Shown: positions 30,182-41,000 of the stretch, piece after piece
Position numbering within the stretch: position 1 is the first letter of the stretch
Layout of the letters: each line of letters begins with the position of its first letter
From: an uncultured Prevotellaceae bacterium
GTDB lineage: Bacteria; Bacteroidota; Bacteroidia; Bacteroidales; Bacteroidaceae
Length of the DNA: 47,294 nt
Assembly (NCBI GenBank): GCA_902781315.1
Contig: CACZIT010000032.1
Span: 1-47,294, forward strand
Direction: 5' to 3'
Notes under the pieces: generated by a model
What the model was told of the DNA's origin: nothing
Database searches by the model: none
Seen by the model: the letters and a program-made list of their open reading frames with translations, nothing else
Position numbers and translations under genes: made by a program

Positions 30182-31969
30182 ATGAGTATGAAACGCAATA
30201 ATATATTCAAGATATTTGCCTTGGCAGCCGTTCTTGTCACAGGACTCAGCTCCTGCAACGACTTCCTGACCATCTATCCTACCGACAAGACTATCGGTGA
30301 GGATTTCTGGAAGACCAAGGAGGATGTGCAGGGTATGGTGACCGGCGCCTATGGCAGCATGATCAGTTACGGCTGTCAGGAGAGAGCCATCATCTGGGGC
30401 GCTTACCGTTCAGACGAACTGGTGAAATATAGCAGCTACAACAATACCAACCTGGAGAACATCAGCGCCGTGAACCTGCTGCCCCAGAATGGTTACAACT
30501 CGTGGGAGAGTTTCTACGCCGTCATCAACCGTTGCAACATCGTGCTGAACCATGCTGCAGACGTGATGGAGAACGACCCTGCCTTCACAAAGGGCGACTA
30601 CGACGAGACACGTGCACAGATGCTTGCCCTGCGCAGCCTCTGCTACTTCTACCTGGTGCGCACCTTCCGCGACGTGCCCTACACGACGCAGTCGTATGAG
30701 GACGACGACCAGGAGATGGTGATTCCGCAGGTGTCTCCCGACAGTGTGCTGCAGTACTGCATCAACGACCTCGAGGAGGCCGAGCGCTACATCATGAAAA
30801 GTGGTGCCTATGGCAAGCAAGACTGGCGCAACGTGGGCTATTTCACGCGCGACGCCGTGCGTGCCCTGCTGGCCGACATCTACCTCTGGCGTGCTTCCAT
30901 CAACCACAGCCAGGCTGACTATCAGAAGTGTATCAGCTATGCCGACCAGATCATTAAGTCCAAGGACGAATATTTCCAGGCCAACACGACTGGCATGGCA
31001 GCCATGGATAAAGATCCCTATCACCTGATAGACCGCGACATGGCCTTCAGCAGCATCTTTGTCGATGGAAACTCGAGTGAGAGCATCCTGGAATGGCAGT
31101 ATGACGGTTCGAACAACTCGAACCTGGCACTGGAGAACCTCTATTATGAGACTGGTAATTCCGAAAATCACCAGACAACCAGCGCCCTGATGGCATCGCA
31201 GATTTTCAATTTCTACGACGAGAAAGCCAATACGACACAAGGCCAGAAGGTCTACGTGTCGAAGAACGACTATCGTTATTGGTACAACGTATATGGTGTG
31301 AACAGCGAAGAGGCTACCGAACTGTCGGTTCGCAAGATGGTGTCGCAGGATGGGTACGTCAGCAGTGGCAATCAGGCATCGACTGATCCTACGAAGTTCA
31401 ATGTGGGTGAAACCCAGAACAACAGGCGTACTTTCGACAACTACCGTCAGAACTGGATTGTCTATCGTCTGACCGACGTCATGCTGATGAAGGCTGAGGC
31501 CCTCGTGCAGACCGCTGCCAACGACAGTGACCGCGTGGTCCTCGACCAGGCTTTCAACCTCGTGCAGGCTGTCAACAAGCGCTCGATGGCGAAGAACGTC
31601 AGCGACACGCTCCAGATAAGTGCCTTCCCCGATCGCGAGTCGATGGAACTGCTGGTGCTTGCCGAGCGTGAGCGCGAACTCTGCTTCGAAGGCAAGCGCT
31701 GGTTCGACCTCATGCGCTACTGCTATCGCCACATGGAAGGGGTTGACCTGAAGACCAAACTGGCCGACCGCACCGAGTGGCCTACGCTCTACGCGCCGAT
31801 GCTGGCATTGATTGTCAGGAAGTATGTCACTGGTGGTGAGGCCGTGTCATACAAGATGAAGAGTGAACCTTTCCTCTACTGGCCTATACAGGAACGAGAG
31901 TTGAAGGTGAACAACCTACTGAAGCAAAATCCTGTGTTCGAGCAGGAAAAGACGACCCAGAAACAGTAA
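30182..31969 (+). CDS. RagB/SusD-family nutrient-binding lipoprotein, first copy
   Basis: A protein of 595 residues with a lipobox GLSSC (Cys25). The start CNDFLTIYPTDKTIGEDFWKT and the segment ALRSLCYFYLVRTFRDVPY are typical of RagB/SusD proteins, as is the C-terminal LAERERELCFEGKRWFDLMR. It should form the lid on the preceding SusC barrel and hold the substrate at the surface. An alternative start at 30188 (MKRNN) would leave the lipobox intact. It is spaced 8 bases from susC and 12 bases before the next FAS1 gene. Confidence 0.95.
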   Translation: MSMKRNNIFKIFALAAVLVTGLSSCNDFLTIYPTDKTIGEDFWKTKEDVQGMVTGAYGSMISYGCQERAIIWGAYRSDELVKYSSYNNTNLENISAVNLLPQNGYNSWESFYAVINRCNIVLNHAADVMENDPAFTKGDYDETRAQMLALRSLCYFYLVRTFRDVPYTTQSYEDDDQEMVIPQVSPDSVLQYCINDLEEAERYIMKSGAYGKQDWRNVGYFTRDAVRALLADIYLWRASINHSQADYQKCISYADQIIKSKDEYFQANTTGMAAMDKDPYHLIDRDMAFSSIFVDGNSSESILEWQYDGSNNSNLALENLYYETGNSENHQTTSALMASQIFNFYDEKANTTQGQKVYVSKNDYRYWYNVYGVNSEEATELSVRKMVSQDGYVSSGNQASTDPTKFNVGETQNNRRTFDNYRQNWIVYRLTDVMLMKAEALVQTAANDSDRVVLDQAFNLVQAVNKRSMAKNVSDTLQISAFPDRESMELLVLAERERELCFEGKRWFDLMRYCYRHMEGVDLKTKLADRTEWPTLYAPMLALIVRKYVTGGEAVSYKMKSEPFLYWPIQERELKVNNLLKQNPVFEQEKTTQKQ

Positions 31970-31981
31970 TTTCTCACAATC

Positions 31982-34069
31982 ATGAACAAGAAGAATTCCA
32001 GACAGTTCTTCGGCAGGATGCTGCTGGCCGCCATGATTCCCATCGTGGCAGGACTCTTCAGTGGCTGTAGTGAGAAGATAGACGAGTCGAACCTGTACAC
32101 GTTTACGGGCGAGACCATTGAGGATTACCTGAAGAATCGTGAAGATCAGTTCAGTAACTTCAACTATATTCTCACACGCATCGGCTACGACAAGATCCTC
32201 TCGGCCTACGGCACCTATACCTGCTTTGCTCCGACCAACGAGGCCGTCACCAAATATGTGGACAGCCTCTACAACGACATGAGCAACGCAGACCTGCCCC
32301 ACAACGGTATGACCGCCCAGGGGCTCGAAGGACTTACCGATTCTCTCTGCAGGGACATCGCCCTGTTCCATCTGCTCTACTCTGAGGTGATGGGTGTTGA
32401 CATGAGCAACGGCATGACCATCAGTACCATGCTGGGCCGAGACATCAATACATCGATTGACTCCATCTCGGGCAACCTCGTGCTCAACAACTACTCCCTG
32501 GTGACGACAATGGACAACGAACTGGAAAACGGTGTGCTGCATGAGATCAACCACGTGATTACCCGCTCGAACAATATGATGGCAGGCGAAATGGGCAAGC
32601 ATCCCGAATACTCGCTCTTCCTCCAGGCACTGACCGTCACCGGACTGGTCGACTCGCTCGGACTGCAGGAGCGCAAGGGACTCATCCAACCCAAGAAATT
32701 CTGCAATAAGGCTTCGGGTGGTAAGATCTATGTTCCCAAGGTCTGCAAATATGGCTACACCATTTTTGCCGAGACCGACGATGTATTGAAAGAGAACGGT
32801 ATCAACTCGATCGACGACCTCTTTGAGTATGCCAAGAAAGTGTACGAGAACAGCGCCGATGCCAATGGCTGGTACGACTACTATCGCAACCGTGGCATCC
32901 AGGTGAGCACGGCCAGGGACTACCAGAACCCGGCCAACGTGCTGAACATGTTCATGCGCTATCACATCCTGAAGTACTCCATTTCTTATAATAAGATGTT
33001 CTACACCTACGCGCAGTCGCAGAAAGCGCTGGTGTATGAATATCTGGAGACCATGCTCCCCTACACGCTGATGAAGATGTCGCGTGTGAATGGCAAACCC
33101 TACCTGAACCGTTGGGTGAGCAACAGCACGCTGACCGACCGCGTGGCAGAAATGGGGTCTGACAACATCTGTACCGTGATGCGTGAAGGCATTGAGGTGG
33201 GCAAGGACAACATCCAGTCGCTCAACGGATACATCCATCCCATCAACGGCATGCTGGTCTACGACTTCAATGTGCCTCACGGTGTGCTCAACGAGCGCAT
33301 GCGCTTCGACGACTCGTCGCTGCTGCCAGAGCTGATGTCGACAGGCTTGCGTTGCAAGAATCCTGCCGAAGTGAAAGCTGAGAACGGCGGCACCTTCGAC
33401 ACGTTCGGTGGAAACGGCAACATGCGTCTGCCGGAGAACTTCTGTGAGTATCTGAAGGTCTACAACGGCGACAACACCGAGATTTACTATCTGGGTGGCC
33501 AGGATTGCGGATGGGCAAACTATCAGGGCGACGAGATTCTCTGCCTTGGTACGTATGACTTTGCCCTGCGCCTGCCGCCGGTGCCCGACGGAACCTACGA
33601 ACTCCGCATGGGCTATTCGGCCAATGGCAACCGAGGCATGCTGCAGTTCTACCTGGGCCGCAACAATTCGGTGTCATCCATGCAGGCTCTTGACATTCCT
33701 CTCGACATGCGTGTCGTTCCTAAAAACGAGATGAGTGCCGACGGAACGGTCATCATTCCTGATGCCGTCACGGGCTGGTCGCTCTACACCAACCATGAAG
33801 ACCTGGGTGTGGAGAGTGATGCCAACATGCGCAATCTGGGCTACATGCGCGGACCGCTGTGCTTCTCCTACGGAAGCACCATCGCCCGCGCCTATGCCGG
33901 CGACCTGCGCCGCATCGTGACGCGCCAGCAGTTCGAACAAGGTGACTACTGGCTACGCTTCAAGACGGTGTTGCCCAACAACACCAATACGGAGTTCCAC
34001 CTCGACTACATTGAGTTCTGCCCCGAGAACGTCTATAACAACAGCCAGTATGTGGAAGATATGTATTAA
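31982..34069 (+). CDS. Fasciclin (FAS1) lipoprotein with C-terminal beta domain, second in operon
   Basis: A protein of 695 residues with a lipobox LFSGC (Cys29). Two FAS1-like domains are marked by YTCFAPTNEAVTKYVDSLYN and a later YGYTIFAETDDVLKENGI, the second ending in LNGYIHPINGMLVYD. A C-terminal beta-rich domain (about 470-690) contains FALRLPPVPDGTYELRMGYS and NRGMLQFYLGR. The whole protein is closely related to the next gene at 34088, so the two arose by tandem duplication. Its place straight after SusD is where surface glycan-binding proteins usually sit in such loci. I infer a binding or presentation role at the cell surface. Confidence 0.85.
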   Translation: MNKKNSRQFFGRMLLAAMIPIVAGLFSGCSEKIDESNLYTFTGETIEDYLKNREDQFSNFNYILTRIGYDKILSAYGTYTCFAPTNEAVTKYVDSLYNDMSNADLPHNGMTAQGLEGLTDSLCRDIALFHLLYSEVMGVDMSNGMTISTMLGRDINTSIDSISGNLVLNNYSLVTTMDNELENGVLHEINHVITRSNNMMAGEMGKHPEYSLFLQALTVTGLVDSLGLQERKGLIQPKKFCNKASGGKIYVPKVCKYGYTIFAETDDVLKENGINSIDDLFEYAKKVYENSADANGWYDYYRNRGIQVSTARDYQNPANVLNMFMRYHILKYSISYNKMFYTYAQSQKALVYEYLETMLPYTLMKMSRVNGKPYLNRWVSNSTLTDRVAEMGSDNICTVMREGIEVGKDNIQSLNGYIHPINGMLVYDFNVPHGVLNERMRFDDSSLLPELMSTGLRCKNPAEVKAENGGTFDTFGGNGNMRLPENFCEYLKVYNGDNTEIYYLGGQDCGWANYQGDEILCLGTYDFALRLPPVPDGTYELRMGYSANGNRGMLQFYLGRNNSVSSMQALDIPLDMRVVPKNEMSADGTVIIPDAVTGWSLYTNHEDLGVESDANMRNLGYMRGPLCFSYGSTIARAYAGDLRRIVTRQQFEQGDYWLRFKTVLPNNTNTEFHLDYIEFCPENVYNNSQYVEDMY

Positions 34070-34087
34070 TCTATAATGAAATAAGAT

Positions 34088-36172
34088 ATGAAAAAATATA
34101 GTTTTCTCAATCGCGCACTGACAGTGATTATGCTGTTCCTGTCGACGGCTGCACTCTTCACCAGTTGTAAGGAAAACATCGACGAGTCGAACCTCTACAC
34201 CTTTACGGGTGAGACCATCGAAGACTATCTGGCCAACCGTGAGGACCAGTTTGGCAGTTTCAACTATATCCTGAAGCGCATTGGTTACGACAAGATTCTG
34301 TCTGCCTATGGCATGTATACCTGCTTCGCTCCCAACAACGACGCTATTGCTACATACCTGGACAGCCTGTATAACGACCCCGTGAACACGGAGAACCCGC
34401 ACAACGGTATGACGGCTCCCGGTCTGGAAGGACTCACCGACTCGCTCTGCAACGACATCGCCCTCTTCCACCTGCTGCCTACCGAGGTCATGGGTGTGAA
34501 CATGAGCAACGGCATGACGCTGAGCACCATGCTCGGACGCGACATCAACACGTCCATCGACTCCATCTCGGGTGCAACCGTTGTCAACCGCTATTCCTTC
34601 ATCACCAGCATGGACAATGAGTTGGAGAACGGCGTGCTACACGAAATCAGTCAGGTGCTGCAGCGTTCCAACCGCCTGATGGCAGGTGAGATGGAGCAGC
34701 ATCTCGACATCTTCTCCCTGTTCTCTCAGGCACTGAAGATCACGGGTCTGGCCGACTCGCTGACGGCTCAGGTCCGTACGAACTTTGATGAAGTAAAGAA
34801 TAGTTATGACTTCTATGTGCCCAAAGAGTGCATATTGGGTTATACCATCTTCGCCGAGACCGACGAGACGCTGAAGGAGAATGGCATCAACTCAGTGGAA
34901 GATCTGGCAAATTATGCCAATGAGGTCTATGCCAACTGTGCACAGCCTGGTTCCGGCTGGTACGACTATTACCGCAACAAGGGCTATCAGGTCAGCACAG
35001 GTACTGACTATACCAGTCCTTTCAATGCGCTGAACATGTTCATGCGCTACCACATTCTGAAGTACAAGGTGCCCTATGACAAACTGGTCCGCTCGTTCAA
35101 CGAAGTGTCGAAGGTGATGCTGTTCGAATACAACGAGACCATGCTGCCCTACACCTTGCTGAAGGTTGTGCGCAGCAGTGGTAAGCGCTACATCAACTAC
35201 TATGCTACCAACAGCACGCTGACCGACCGCATTGCCGAGTTGGCTTCGGCTAACATGCAGACGGTGGTGGATCTCGGTATTGAGGTGCAGTCTGACAACA
35301 TCCAGGCTCTCAACGGCTACATCCATCCCATCAAGGGCATGCTGGTCTACAACAGCCAGGTGCCGCGCGGTGTGCTCAACGAGCGCATGCGCTTCGACGA
35401 CACGTCGTTCCTGGGTGAGATGATGTCCAACAACTTCCGTATGATTTCCGACCAAGAGGTGAGAGCACTTAATGGAGGTAAATCTGGTAAGCGTGGTAGC
35501 CTTTCTGGTGACTATATTCGTTTCCCGAATGGTTTCTTTGAGAATCTTCGTATCTACAATGGTGACGCAACGGGTCTGCTCTACCTTTCAGGTCAGAGCA
35601 ACGGCTGGAGCAACTATCAGGGTGATGAATTCAACTGCCAGGGTACGTTCGACTTCGCCTTCCGTCTGCCGCCTGTTCCCGATGGAACCTACGAACTCCG
35701 TATGGGCTACACAGCCAATGGTAACCGCGGCATGCTGCAGTTCTACCTGGGTCGCAATTCCAATATCTCATCGATGCAGGCCCTCGACATCCCGCTTGAC
35801 ATGCGCCACGAACCTTCGTCGAGCATTTCTCCCGACGGAACGACGGTTGTGCCCGACGTTGTCACAGGCTGGTCGCTCTACACCAACCATGAGGACATGG
35901 GTGTAGAAAGCGATGCCGACATGCGCAACCTCGGCTACATGCGTGGTCCCCTCTACTACACCGTAGGTAAGGGTGGCAGCACCGTAGCCCGAGCTAACCG
36001 TCAAGACCTGCGCCGCATCATCACTCGCCAGCAGTTTGAGCAAGGCGACTACTGGCTGCGCTTCAAGACGGTGTTGCCCAACAACACCAATGCAGAGTTC
36101 CACCTCGACTACATCGAGCTGTGTCCTGAGAACGTGTACAACAACACGCAGTACATTGAAGATATGTATTAA
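34088..36172 (+). CDS. Fasciclin (FAS1) lipoprotein, tandem paralogue, third in operon
   Basis: A protein of 694 residues with a lipobox LFTSC (Cys27). It matches the preceding protein almost along its full length. Blocks such as TFTGETIEDYL, RIGYDKILSAYG, LGRDINTSIDSISG, MDNELENGVLHEI and GVLNERMRFDD are shared. Differences concentrate around residues 220-260 and 440-490. The C-terminal beta domain with LPPVPDGTYELRMGY is also conserved. It is likely a variant with altered ligand preference. It starts 18 bases after its sister. Long near-identical tracts between the two could allow recombination or gene conversion. Confidence 0.85.
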   Translation: MKKYSFLNRALTVIMLFLSTAALFTSCKENIDESNLYTFTGETIEDYLANREDQFGSFNYILKRIGYDKILSAYGMYTCFAPNNDAIATYLDSLYNDPVNTENPHNGMTAPGLEGLTDSLCNDIALFHLLPTEVMGVNMSNGMTLSTMLGRDINTSIDSISGATVVNRYSFITSMDNELENGVLHEISQVLQRSNRLMAGEMEQHLDIFSLFSQALKITGLADSLTAQVRTNFDEVKNSYDFYVPKECILGYTIFAETDETLKENGINSVEDLANYANEVYANCAQPGSGWYDYYRNKGYQVSTGTDYTSPFNALNMFMRYHILKYKVPYDKLVRSFNEVSKVMLFEYNETMLPYTLLKVVRSSGKRYINYYATNSTLTDRIAELASANMQTVVDLGIEVQSDNIQALNGYIHPIKGMLVYNSQVPRGVLNERMRFDDTSFLGEMMSNNFRMISDQEVRALNGGKSGKRGSLSGDYIRFPNGFFENLRIYNGDATGLLYLSGQSNGWSNYQGDEFNCQGTFDFAFRLPPVPDGTYELRMGYTANGNRGMLQFYLGRNSNISSMQALDIPLDMRHEPSSSISPDGTTVVPDVVTGWSLYTNHEDMGVESDADMRNLGYMRGPLYYTVGKGGSTVARANRQDLRRIITRQQFEQGDYWLRFKTVLPNNTNAEFHLDYIELCPENVYNNTQYIEDMY

Positions 36173-36197
36173 ACCTATTAGATATACAGCATAGATT

Positions 36198-37967
36198 ATG
36201 AAAAGAAACATGATATTCAAAAACATGCTGGTCGCAGTGGCCTTCCTTGCCACAGGCGCCCTCTTCACAGCCTGCTCCGACTGGGACGACCACTACGATG
36301 CAGGAAGTGCTGTCGAGGGATCGGCCACGTCGACCATCTGGGAGAACATTACTTCCAACTCCAACCTGTCGCAGTTTGCCGACCTTCTGAAGAAGGCAGG
36401 CTACGATGCCGTCCTTAACACGTCGCAGTCGTTCACCGTCTGGGCACCGCTCAACGGCACTTTCGACTATGACGCACTCACCACGGTGGGCAACGACAAG
36501 CTGCTGAAGGAGTTCGTGCAGAACCACATCGCACGCAACAACATCCCCGCTTCGGGTTCCATCAGCGAGAGAATCTACATGCTCAACAAGAAGGTGCACA
36601 ACTTCGAGGGAGCAGGCTCCTACACCATGTCGGGTGTCCCGGTGGCTCAGGCCAACGTGCCCAGCGTGAACGGTGTCATCCACACGCTGAACGGCAAGCT
36701 GCTCTTCCAGCCGAACATCTTCGAGTCGCTCGAGCCTGGCGATTTCCCCATCGACTCCATCAGCGCCTACATCCACGCTTTCGATATCAAGCGTCTGGAC
36801 AAGGCCAAGAGCATCCAGGGTCCGGTCGTAGACGGCCAGATTACCTACCTCGACTCCGTGTTTGAAGACTACAACACGCTGGTTGAAGGCCTGGGTATCA
36901 ATACTGAGGACAGCAATTACACGATGATTGTCCCCACCAACGAGGCCTGGACACGCGCCATGAAAGCCATTGCGCCGTGCTACAACTACATTGACAAGTT
37001 CACCTACATCGAGTCGCCGGCAAGGACTTCCAGCCTGCAGCATATCGAGGAAGTGGAACTGCCCAAGGGTGCCGCCTACTGGAAAGACTCCCTTTCGCAC
37101 AACGTCCTGTTGCGCGGTCTGTTCTACAACAACAACGAATATGACAACGTGAAGCTCAACAACCACAAGACTGGCCAGAAACTCGGTGTCGACTCTTTGA
37201 TCACCGCGTCCTACAACCTCATGTACGATGAGGATGCCGAGGCTCTCTTCACGGGTACCACCCGTGTCGACAAGAGTAATGGCGACATCTACATCACCGA
37301 CGACTCGCTGCGCATGCACCCCTGGACCATCTGGAATCCGCTCATCAACATCGAGACCGAGTACAGCAGTTACCTTGGTAGCGTGTCTGGTGGTTCGGCT
37401 TCTCCCGTGTACAATGTCATCGCCGGCAGGCAGAACCCCGCCGTTGCAGGCCGCCTGTCAAACTATGGCTACCTGGAGGCTTATGCTGCATCGAACCAAC
37501 AGAACCCTGAACTCAACTTCTACCTGAGGAATGTGCGTTCTACGACTTACGTCATCTATGGTGTGATAGTTCCTTCCAACATCACCAATGTTTACGAGAC
37601 CAATCCCAAGGGCAATAGCTTCCGCGTATCGGTTGGCTACAACAACGAAAAGGGTGCCATGCCCACCAATCCTGCACGTCTTGGAGACTTTGAGAGTGAT
37701 CCCACCAAGATCGATACGATTCGCTTCGGTGAGGTGACGTTCCCCATCTGCTATTACGGAACCGGCTATTCACCCTTCCTGCGTATTGAAGGCCGTGTGT
37801 CGGCCAACTCCGACAAGTACGACCGCAACATTCGCATCGACCGAATCTTCCTCGTGCCGAAGGAGTTGGATGATTATCTGAAAGAGCATCCCGACTATAA
37901 GTTCGACGATCCTTTCTATACACAGAGTTCCGGCAGAGGAACTACAATCATTATTATTCGTGATTAA
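36198..37967 (+). CDS. Fasciclin (FAS1) lipoprotein, fourth in operon
   Basis: A protein of 589 residues with a lipobox LFTAC (Cys26). The first FAS1 domain carries LLKKAGYDAVLNTSQSFTVWAPLNGTF and closes with VNGVIHTLNGKLLF. A second carries YTMIVPTNEAWTRAMKAI. The C-terminal ~170 residues are beta-rich (FYLRNVRSTTYVIYGVIVPS, then IRIDRIFLVPKEL), a different module from that of the two paralogues before it. It ends 37 to 43 bases before the second susC gene, so it continues the same operon. Its role is presumably surface binding or adhesion linked to the second SusCD pair. Confidence 0.85.
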   Translation: MKRNMIFKNMLVAVAFLATGALFTACSDWDDHYDAGSAVEGSATSTIWENITSNSNLSQFADLLKKAGYDAVLNTSQSFTVWAPLNGTFDYDALTTVGNDKLLKEFVQNHIARNNIPASGSISERIYMLNKKVHNFEGAGSYTMSGVPVAQANVPSVNGVIHTLNGKLLFQPNIFESLEPGDFPIDSISAYIHAFDIKRLDKAKSIQGPVVDGQITYLDSVFEDYNTLVEGLGINTEDSNYTMIVPTNEAWTRAMKAIAPCYNYIDKFTYIESPARTSSLQHIEEVELPKGAAYWKDSLSHNVLLRGLFYNNNEYDNVKLNNHKTGQKLGVDSLITASYNLMYDEDAEALFTGTTRVDKSNGDIYITDDSLRMHPWTIWNPLINIETEYSSYLGSVSGGSASPVYNVIAGRQNPAVAGRLSNYGYLEAYAASNQQNPELNFYLRNVRSTTYVIYGVIVPSNITNVYETNPKGNSFRVSVGYNNEKGAMPTNPARLGDFESDPTKIDTIRFGEVTFPICYYGTGYSPFLRIEGRVSANSDKYDRNIRIDRIFLVPKELDDYLKEHPDYKFDDPFYTQSSGRGTTIIIIRD

Positions 37968-38010
37968 GTGTAATTTTAATTGAAGTCTCACCTCATAAAT
38001 ATCTATGATA

Positions 38011-41000
38011 ATGAAAAGACATTTGATTCTTAGTATCGGCATCCTCATGTCAATGGCCGTCTGCCTGCCCGCTGTGGCACAGGACGACGACGTGGAATAC
38101 GCCGAAGACGTGCAGGAGACTGTCGTCAAGAAGAAAGCTCAGGTGAAGAAGCCCCAATACCCGACGATGGACGTCAAGGGTGTCGTCATCGACGCCGTAT
38201 CGAAGGAGCCCCTTGCCGGTATCCAGATACAGACGCTCAACGACCGCAACTATGCGGCCATGACCAACGAGAAGGGCGAGTTCACCATCAAGGTGCCCAC
38301 ATTTGCCACTGCGCTCTTTGTGCACGCACCGCGATATCTCAGCCAGCAGGTAGGCATCGGCACTGGCGACAAGGTGCTCCGCATCACCATGATTGCCGAT
38401 AAGTTCAAGGCCATGTACGAGAATGGCACCAACGTTGCAGCCATGAGCCAAGCCATGGTCAACAACACCACCGCCTATTCGGCCGAGACCGAGATCGAGA
38501 ACAACCTCGGTGGCGACGTCCATGCCATCAACCGCTCTGGCGGTCCCGGCTATGGCGCAGCCATGTTCATCCGTGGTCTCAGTTCGCTCAACGCCAATGC
38601 CCAGCCCCTCATCGTGGTCGACGGCATCGTGCGCGACATGCAGGAGACGCGTTCCACGCTCCACTATGGCGACTACACCAACCTCTTCCTGAACATCAAC
38701 CCCTCCGACATCGAGAAGATCCAGGTCATGAAGAATGCCACAGCCCTCTACGGTGCCAAGGGTGGCAACGGTGTCATCCTCATCACCACCAAGCGCGGCC
38801 ACTCCATGGCAACCCGCATCGATGCCAACATCGGTGCCGGCTACGTCATGTTGGGTCGTCTGCCCGAGATGATGGACGCCACGCAGTATCGTCTCTATAC
38901 CACCGAGCTGCTGGGTAGCTATCCCAACTACGACAAGTTCGAGGGCGACCTGAAGTTCCTCGGCACCGACCCGTCGAAGTTCTACTACAACACCTATCAC
39001 AACAACACCGACTGGAAGGACGAGGTCTATCGCAACGCTATCACCCAGAACTACAACATCAACGTGCAGGGTGGTGACGACGTGGGTATGTACAACCTCT
39101 CGCTGGGCTACACCACCGCTCAGAGCACAGCCCGCAAGAACGACTTCAACCGTCTGAACGTGCGCTTCAATACCGACATCAAGGTGCTTGAGAAACTCAT
39201 CACCCGTTTCGACATGTCGTATGCCAAGATCAACCGCGACGTCTTCGACAACGGTACTCCCGAAGATTTCTCCGAGGGTCCCGTCTCGTCGCCCACGCTG
39301 CTCGGCCTGATCAAGTCGCCGTTCCTCAATCCCTACACCTATAGCAACGTCACGGGCAAGCTCACTTCTACCCTTTATGAGGCCGACGACTACCTCACCG
39401 ACCTCGACGAGGACCTGACGCTGGGTAACCCCACGGCTCTGCTCTACAATGGTGAGGCCATCAACAAGAACCGTGTCGAGATGACCAACTTCAATGCCGT
39501 CATCGCTCCGCGCTACGAGTTCTCGCCCAACCTCACCCTGAGCGAGACCTTCTCCTACACCCTCGACCGCGTGTCGCAGCGCTACTACCGTCCGAAAGGC
39601 GGCATGCCCCTGTTCCTCATCGACGGCATCGGCCGCGTGCAGGCACTCGTCAGCACCATGTTCTCAAAGGAAATCAGCGTTGTCAGCGACACCCGCCTGC
39701 AGTTCACCAAGCAGCTCGGCAAGCACTTTGTCGACGCCTACGGTGGTTTCCGTCTGTCTTCGTTCTCCTTCGACGACAACACGCCTACCGGTCAGCGCAA
39801 CTCGGGTACCAACGACAAGCAGCCCAACATCGACCCCAACATGGCCTACATCAACGTTGAAGGTATCGCCGATGCTTGGAAGAGCCTGACGTGGTATGCC
39901 AACGTCGACTACAACTACCGCAACCGCTACTTCGCCCAACTGGCCTTCTCTTTGGAGAGCAGCAGCCGTTTCGGCGAGAACTCCAGCGGACTGAAGCTCG
40001 CCGGCGTGAAGTGGGGTCTCTTCCCCAGCCTGCAACTCGGTTGGGCCCTGACCAACGAGGCATGGTTCCCGAAGACCGACGCCCTGAACTACTTCCTGCT
40101 CAAGGCCGGTTACGACATCTCCGGTAACGACGACATCAGCAACTATGCTGCCCGCACGTCGTTCGGTGTGCTGAAGTATCTGCGCAACATGACCGCCGCC
40201 CAGCTCAACAACATTGGTAACGACGAGATCACCTACGAGAAGACCAACCGTCTGAACCTCGGCTTCAAGTCCTACTGGTTGAACAACCGTCTGGGTGTCG
40301 ACTTCGACTACTACATCAACCACACCTCCAACCTGCTCACACTGAAGAGCTTCGACAACCCCGTGGCCGGCATCAACAACTACTGGTCGAACGGAGGTTC
40401 GATGGACAACACCGGTTTCGAACTCACCGTCACCGCCAAGCCCGTTGTCACGAAGGACTTCAACGTTGAACTCGGAGCCTCCATGGGCCACTATGTGAAC
40501 AAGGTGAAGTCGCTGCCTAACGACGACAAGATCTACGTCGGCGGCAAGCTCGATGCCCAGGGCTACACCTCTTCCATCTACGGCACCAACAACATCGCCA
40601 CCATCGTCGGCCAGTCGGCCGGTTCCTTCTATGGCTATCGCTTCGAGGGTGTCTTCGCCAGCGATGCCGAGGCTGCTGCCGCCGGCAACAACGGCTACCT
40701 CTACATGCTCGACAACACCGGCGCCCACCAGAACTTCAAGGCTGGCGACGCCCACTTTGCCGACCTCAACGGCGACGGCATGATTTCCGAGGCCGACAAG
40801 ACCATCATCGGCAATCCCAATCCCGACATCTACGGCAACATCTTCGCCAACATCATGTGGAAGAACTTCACCCTCTCGCTGGGCTTCAACTACTCGCTGG
40901 GCAACGATGTCTTCAACTACCAGCGCAGCATCCTCGAGGGCAGCTCGCAGTTCTACAACCAGACCACCGCAGTCGTCAACCGCTGGCGCTACGAAGGCCA

